Part shown: piece after piece, positions 6,371-7,673 of the stretch
Layout of the letters: each line of letters begins with the position of its first letter
How positions within the stretch are numbered: position 1 is the stretch's first letter
NCBI GenBank assembly: GCA_030145595.1
Contig: JAQYVG010000163.1
Location: 1 to 7,673 of the forward strand
Direction of reading: 5' to 3'
Length of the DNA: 7,673 bases
Source: Desulfobacterales bacterium
Lineage (GTDB): Bacteria > Desulfobacterota > Desulfobacteria > Desulfobacterales > UBA11574
The notes under the pieces: model-generated
Told to the model about the DNA's origin: nothing
Seen by the model: only the letters and a program-made list of their open reading frames with translations
Database searches by the model: none
Position numbers and translations under genes: made by a program

Positions 6371-7150
6371 TCAAGTTTGCGTTTTTTTCTTGCCTATCTC
6401 CCACCCCTTTAATTCCTCCAGCAGGCTGTAATCTGTCATATCGCACTTAATCGGAGTAATGGAGATATAATTTCTATCCAGAGCGACAGCATCAGCATCG
6501 GGATTATCAGAAGAAGTTTTAGGAACGTGTCCATGCCAGTAGTACGTGCGGTTGCGGGGATCGACCCTTTTTTCTAAATATTCGGTATACAGCTCGACTG
6601 CCTGTCTGCTTATGCGGGTGCCGGCAACTTCTTCCATGGGGATATCAGGGATATTTACATTAAGAATGGTTCCTGAAGGCAGCCCTTTTTTTAACACATG
6701 TTCGGCCAGGTGCGCTGTAAAACGAGCGGCTTCATCGTATCCCATATGATCGTCTCCTTTTACCGAGACAGCAATTGCCGGCACTTTGTATATAGCTGCT
6801 TCCCTGGCAGCCGCAACGGTGCCGGAATAGTTGATATTAATCCCCACGTTGGCCCCCAGATTGATCCCTGAAATTACCAGATCCGGCCTTTTATCGAGAA
6901 TTTTCATCAATCCCATTTTGATGCAGTCGACCGGTGTTCCACTGACAGCATATCCGCAAAGCCCGTCACTGACCTCAATCTTTGCTTTTCGAAGCGGCTG
7001 ATAAAGTGTTATACCATGCCCCACGGCACTGCGCTCTCTGTCAGGAGCCACTACGGTTACTTTATGCTGCGGGGCAAATCTTTTATAAAGCGCCCACAGG
7101 CCTTCAGCATATATACCGTCATCGTTGGTTAAAAGTATATTTTTTGTCAT
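6371..7150 (-). CDS. surE: 5'/3'-nucleotidase SurE (acid phosphatase)
   Basis: A metal-dependent survival protein that removes phosphate from nucleoside 5'- and 3'-monophosphates; cytoplasmic. At 259 residues it is typical. Family motifs are all present: TNDDGI near the N-terminus (metal ligands D10, D11), APDRERSAVGHGIT with S41, VSGTPVDC 69-76, LVISGINLG with ligand N97, and YSGTVAAAREA 108-118. The ATG at 7150 gives the expected N-terminus MTKNILLTNDDG; the Shine-Dalgarno is weak (GAG about 5 nt upstream). It is the first gene of the leftward block, with the YhaM-like exoribonuclease 23 bp downstream. The roughly 200 bp upstream are AT-rich and should hold its promoter, although I find no convincing pair of hexamers for it. 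Confidence 0.97.
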   Translation of the reverse strand: MTKNILLTNDDGIYAEGLWALYKRFAPQHKVTVVAPDRERSAVGHGITLYQPLRKAKIEVSDGLCGYAVSGTPVDCIKMGLMKILDKRPDLVISGINLGANVGININYSGTVAAAREAAIYKVPAIAVSVKGDDHMGYDEAARFTAHLAEHVLKKGLPSGTILNVNIPDIPMEEVAGTRISRQAVELYTEYLEKRVDPRNRTYYWHGHVPKTSSDNPDADAVALDRNYISITPIKCDMTDYSLLEELKGWEIGKKKTQT

Positions 7151-7239
7151 AAGACTCTAATTGCGTTTATTTAACTGCGGCAATTATTCAATACATTAAC
7201 TTGCAATCTTTTGAAAGCAAATATTACCCCAAGTACATC

Positions 7240-7270
7240 TTGACATTTTCCAACTAAATAGCTTTATACT
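7240..7270 (+). promoter_or_regulatory. Possible rightward sigma70-type promoter
   Basis: TTGACA at 7240-7245 is a perfect -35. The best -10 is TATACT at 7265-7270 (5 of 6), with a long 19-bp spacer; TTTATA at 7263 gives 17 bp but a worse match. It would fire away from surE into the hairpin region, starting near 7277. The region is AT-rich, so a chance match is possible. Confidence 0.4.
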
Positions 7271-7348
7271 TAATATTCTAATCGTATTCAAGATGTTATT
7301 ACTAGTGCCCATCCATAAATACATTTGAGCACTAAGTAGTTTCCAATT

Positions 7349-7380
7349 GAAGCATACCGCCCTGAAGGGCGGTATGCTTC
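7349..7380. repeat. Perfect 14-bp hairpin with TGAA loop
   Basis: GAAGCATACCGCCC (7349-7362) and GGGCGGTATGCTTC (7367-7380) are exact inverted copies around TGAA. There is no U-run on either side, so it is not a typical terminator. Short perfect GC-rich hairpins of this kind are typical of REP units and IS200/IS605 ends. Confidence 0.85.
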
Positions 7381-7410
7381 CCGGTAAGGATTTTAAGTAT
7401 ATTTTATATA

Positions 7411-7453
7411 GCTCCCCTCAGCCCCGTCCTAATGGACGGGGTTTGCGGGGAGC
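7411..7453. repeat. Nested hairpin (8 bp inner, 7 bp outer)
   Basis: Inner stem CCCCGTCC (7422-7429) with GGACGGGG (7434-7441), loop TAAT. Outer stem GCTCCCC (7411-7417) with GGGGAGC (7447-7453), separated from the inner stem by a 4/5-nt internal loop. CCGGT (7381-7385) and ACCGG (7456-7460) can close it further. The GCCCCGTCC..GGACGGGG core resembles hairpins I associate with IS200/IS605-type elements; that is recollection, not a search. Confidence 0.83.
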
Positions 7454-7503
7454 GAACCGGTCATAAATGAGAACCAAATTTAAAATCAGGGTTCGATGAG
7501 CAA

Positions 7504-7610
7504 GGCCGCACAAGGGTTTTCGCCCGCTTGTCCCGCTGTTGCGGGGAGGCGTACTTTAGTACGTCGCCCCGCCAAATACATGCGGGACAAGAGGGCGGAA
7601 ACCCGCGGCC
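7504..7610. repeat. 107-nt compound hairpin
   Basis: Outer stem GGCCGC (7504-7509) with GCGGCC (7605-7610), then a 4-nt left bulge. The main 23-bp stem is 7514-7536 with 7582-7604 (one G-U pair, one mismatch). After a 4/9-nt internal loop comes a 14-bp inner stem, 7541-7554 with 7559-7572 (one G-U, one mismatch), capped by TTTA. That is about 43 paired positions, far beyond chance. Confidence 0.88.
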
Positions 7611-7662
7611 TCCGGCTCCGCTTCCAGCCCGTAGGGCCTACAGGCCGGAGGGTAGAGCCTAC
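7609..7662. repeat. Further hairpin and GTAGRGCCTAC direct repeats
   Basis: CCTCCGGC (7609-7616) pairs with GCCGGAGG (7644-7651), enclosing GCCC/GGGC (7627-7630 with 7634-7637). The 11-mer GTAGGGCCTAC (7631-7641) recurs with one change as GTAGAGCCTAC (7652-7662); each copy is itself near-palindromic. The structure probably continues beyond the window. Confidence 0.7.
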
Positions 7663-7673
7663 GCCTCGGAGAG

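Larger units (their letters stand above)
7151..7673. other. 523-bp gene-free stretch with dense hairpins
   Basis: No convincing coding frame lies between surE and the right edge. The first ~195 bp are AT-rich. From 7349 onward there is a series of strong inverted repeats, and the last ~170 bp become distinctly GC-rich. One + frame from ATG 7496 stays open to the edge (59 codons), but it runs through the arms of perfect stems and looks like translated repeat. The stretch resembles the end or relic of a hairpin-bearing mobile element (IS200/IS605- or REP-like) or a structured RNA. It is cut by the window edge. Confidence 0.6.

Noticed and set aside
7496..7673. A + strand frame from ATG 7496 open to the window edge (59 codons, MSKAAQGFSPACPAVAGRR...)
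   Set aside because: It runs through both arms of the 107-nt compound stem, is Arg/Pro-rich as expected from GC-rich repeat, and has only a weak AGGG upstream. The region is better explained as structured repeat. A continuation to the right with a known domain would reverse this.
7600..7673. tRNA-like appearance of the GC-rich right end
   Set aside because: No acceptor, D, anticodon and T arms with conserved bases (GGTTCRA loop, CCA end) can be arranged; the stems fit simple hairpins.

Overview
The window reads like chromosome from an anaerobic bacterium, most plausibly a Desulfobacterota (deltaproteobacterial, sulfate-reducer-like) lineage. The pointers are a 2[4Fe-4S] ferredoxin with a CEPGAI-type second motif, a cysteine synthase fused to a cysteinyl-tRNA synthetase-like domain, and intergenic GTTGCGGGTTAC-type short repeats. 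The taxon is inferred from style; no rRNA or marker search was possible.

Layout. Positions 1-514 hold the 3' end of a + strand bacterial tyrosine kinase (BY-kinase/CpsD type, exopolysaccharide control), closed by a strong intrinsic terminator at 544-584. All other genes lie on the minus strand. Read in their own direction from the right they are surE (7150-6371), a YhaM-like OB-fold/HD exoribonuclease (6347-5385), tmk (5131-4493), a cysK-cysS-like fusion (4448-2148), an unrecognised 330-residue protein (2008-1016) and a ferredoxin (869-681). The first four look like a housekeeping block for nucleotide, RNA and cysteine metabolism; surE and the YhaM-like gene are 23 bp apart and tmk and the fusion 44 bp apart. 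The block is interrupted between the YhaM-like gene and tmk by a 253 bp gap holding a 14-bp tandem repeat plus its inverted copy. The ferredoxin appears to have its own promoter and a strong Shine-Dalgarno.

The most notable gene is the fusion. Its PLP-dependent cysteine synthase half looks intact. The CysRS-like half is full length but has lost the HIGH signature (HVSE instead), the KMSKS signature (KVDEG instead), one of the four zinc ligands (Cys to Gly) and the GGG of the DIHGGG motif. It is probably not a normal aminoacyl-tRNA synthetase.

Two non-coding features also stand out. The unknown 330-residue gene is bracketed exactly by two copies of a 26-bp palindromic repeat; one overlaps its stop codon and the other places its ribosome-binding site in a hairpin loop. 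The right end (7151-7673) has no convincing gene. It carries a plausible rightward promoter followed by a run of very strong, partly nested hairpins (14 bp perfect; 8+7 bp nested; a ~107-nt compound stem), resembling the ends or remnants of an IS200/IS605- or REP-like element or a structured RNA, and it runs out of the window.
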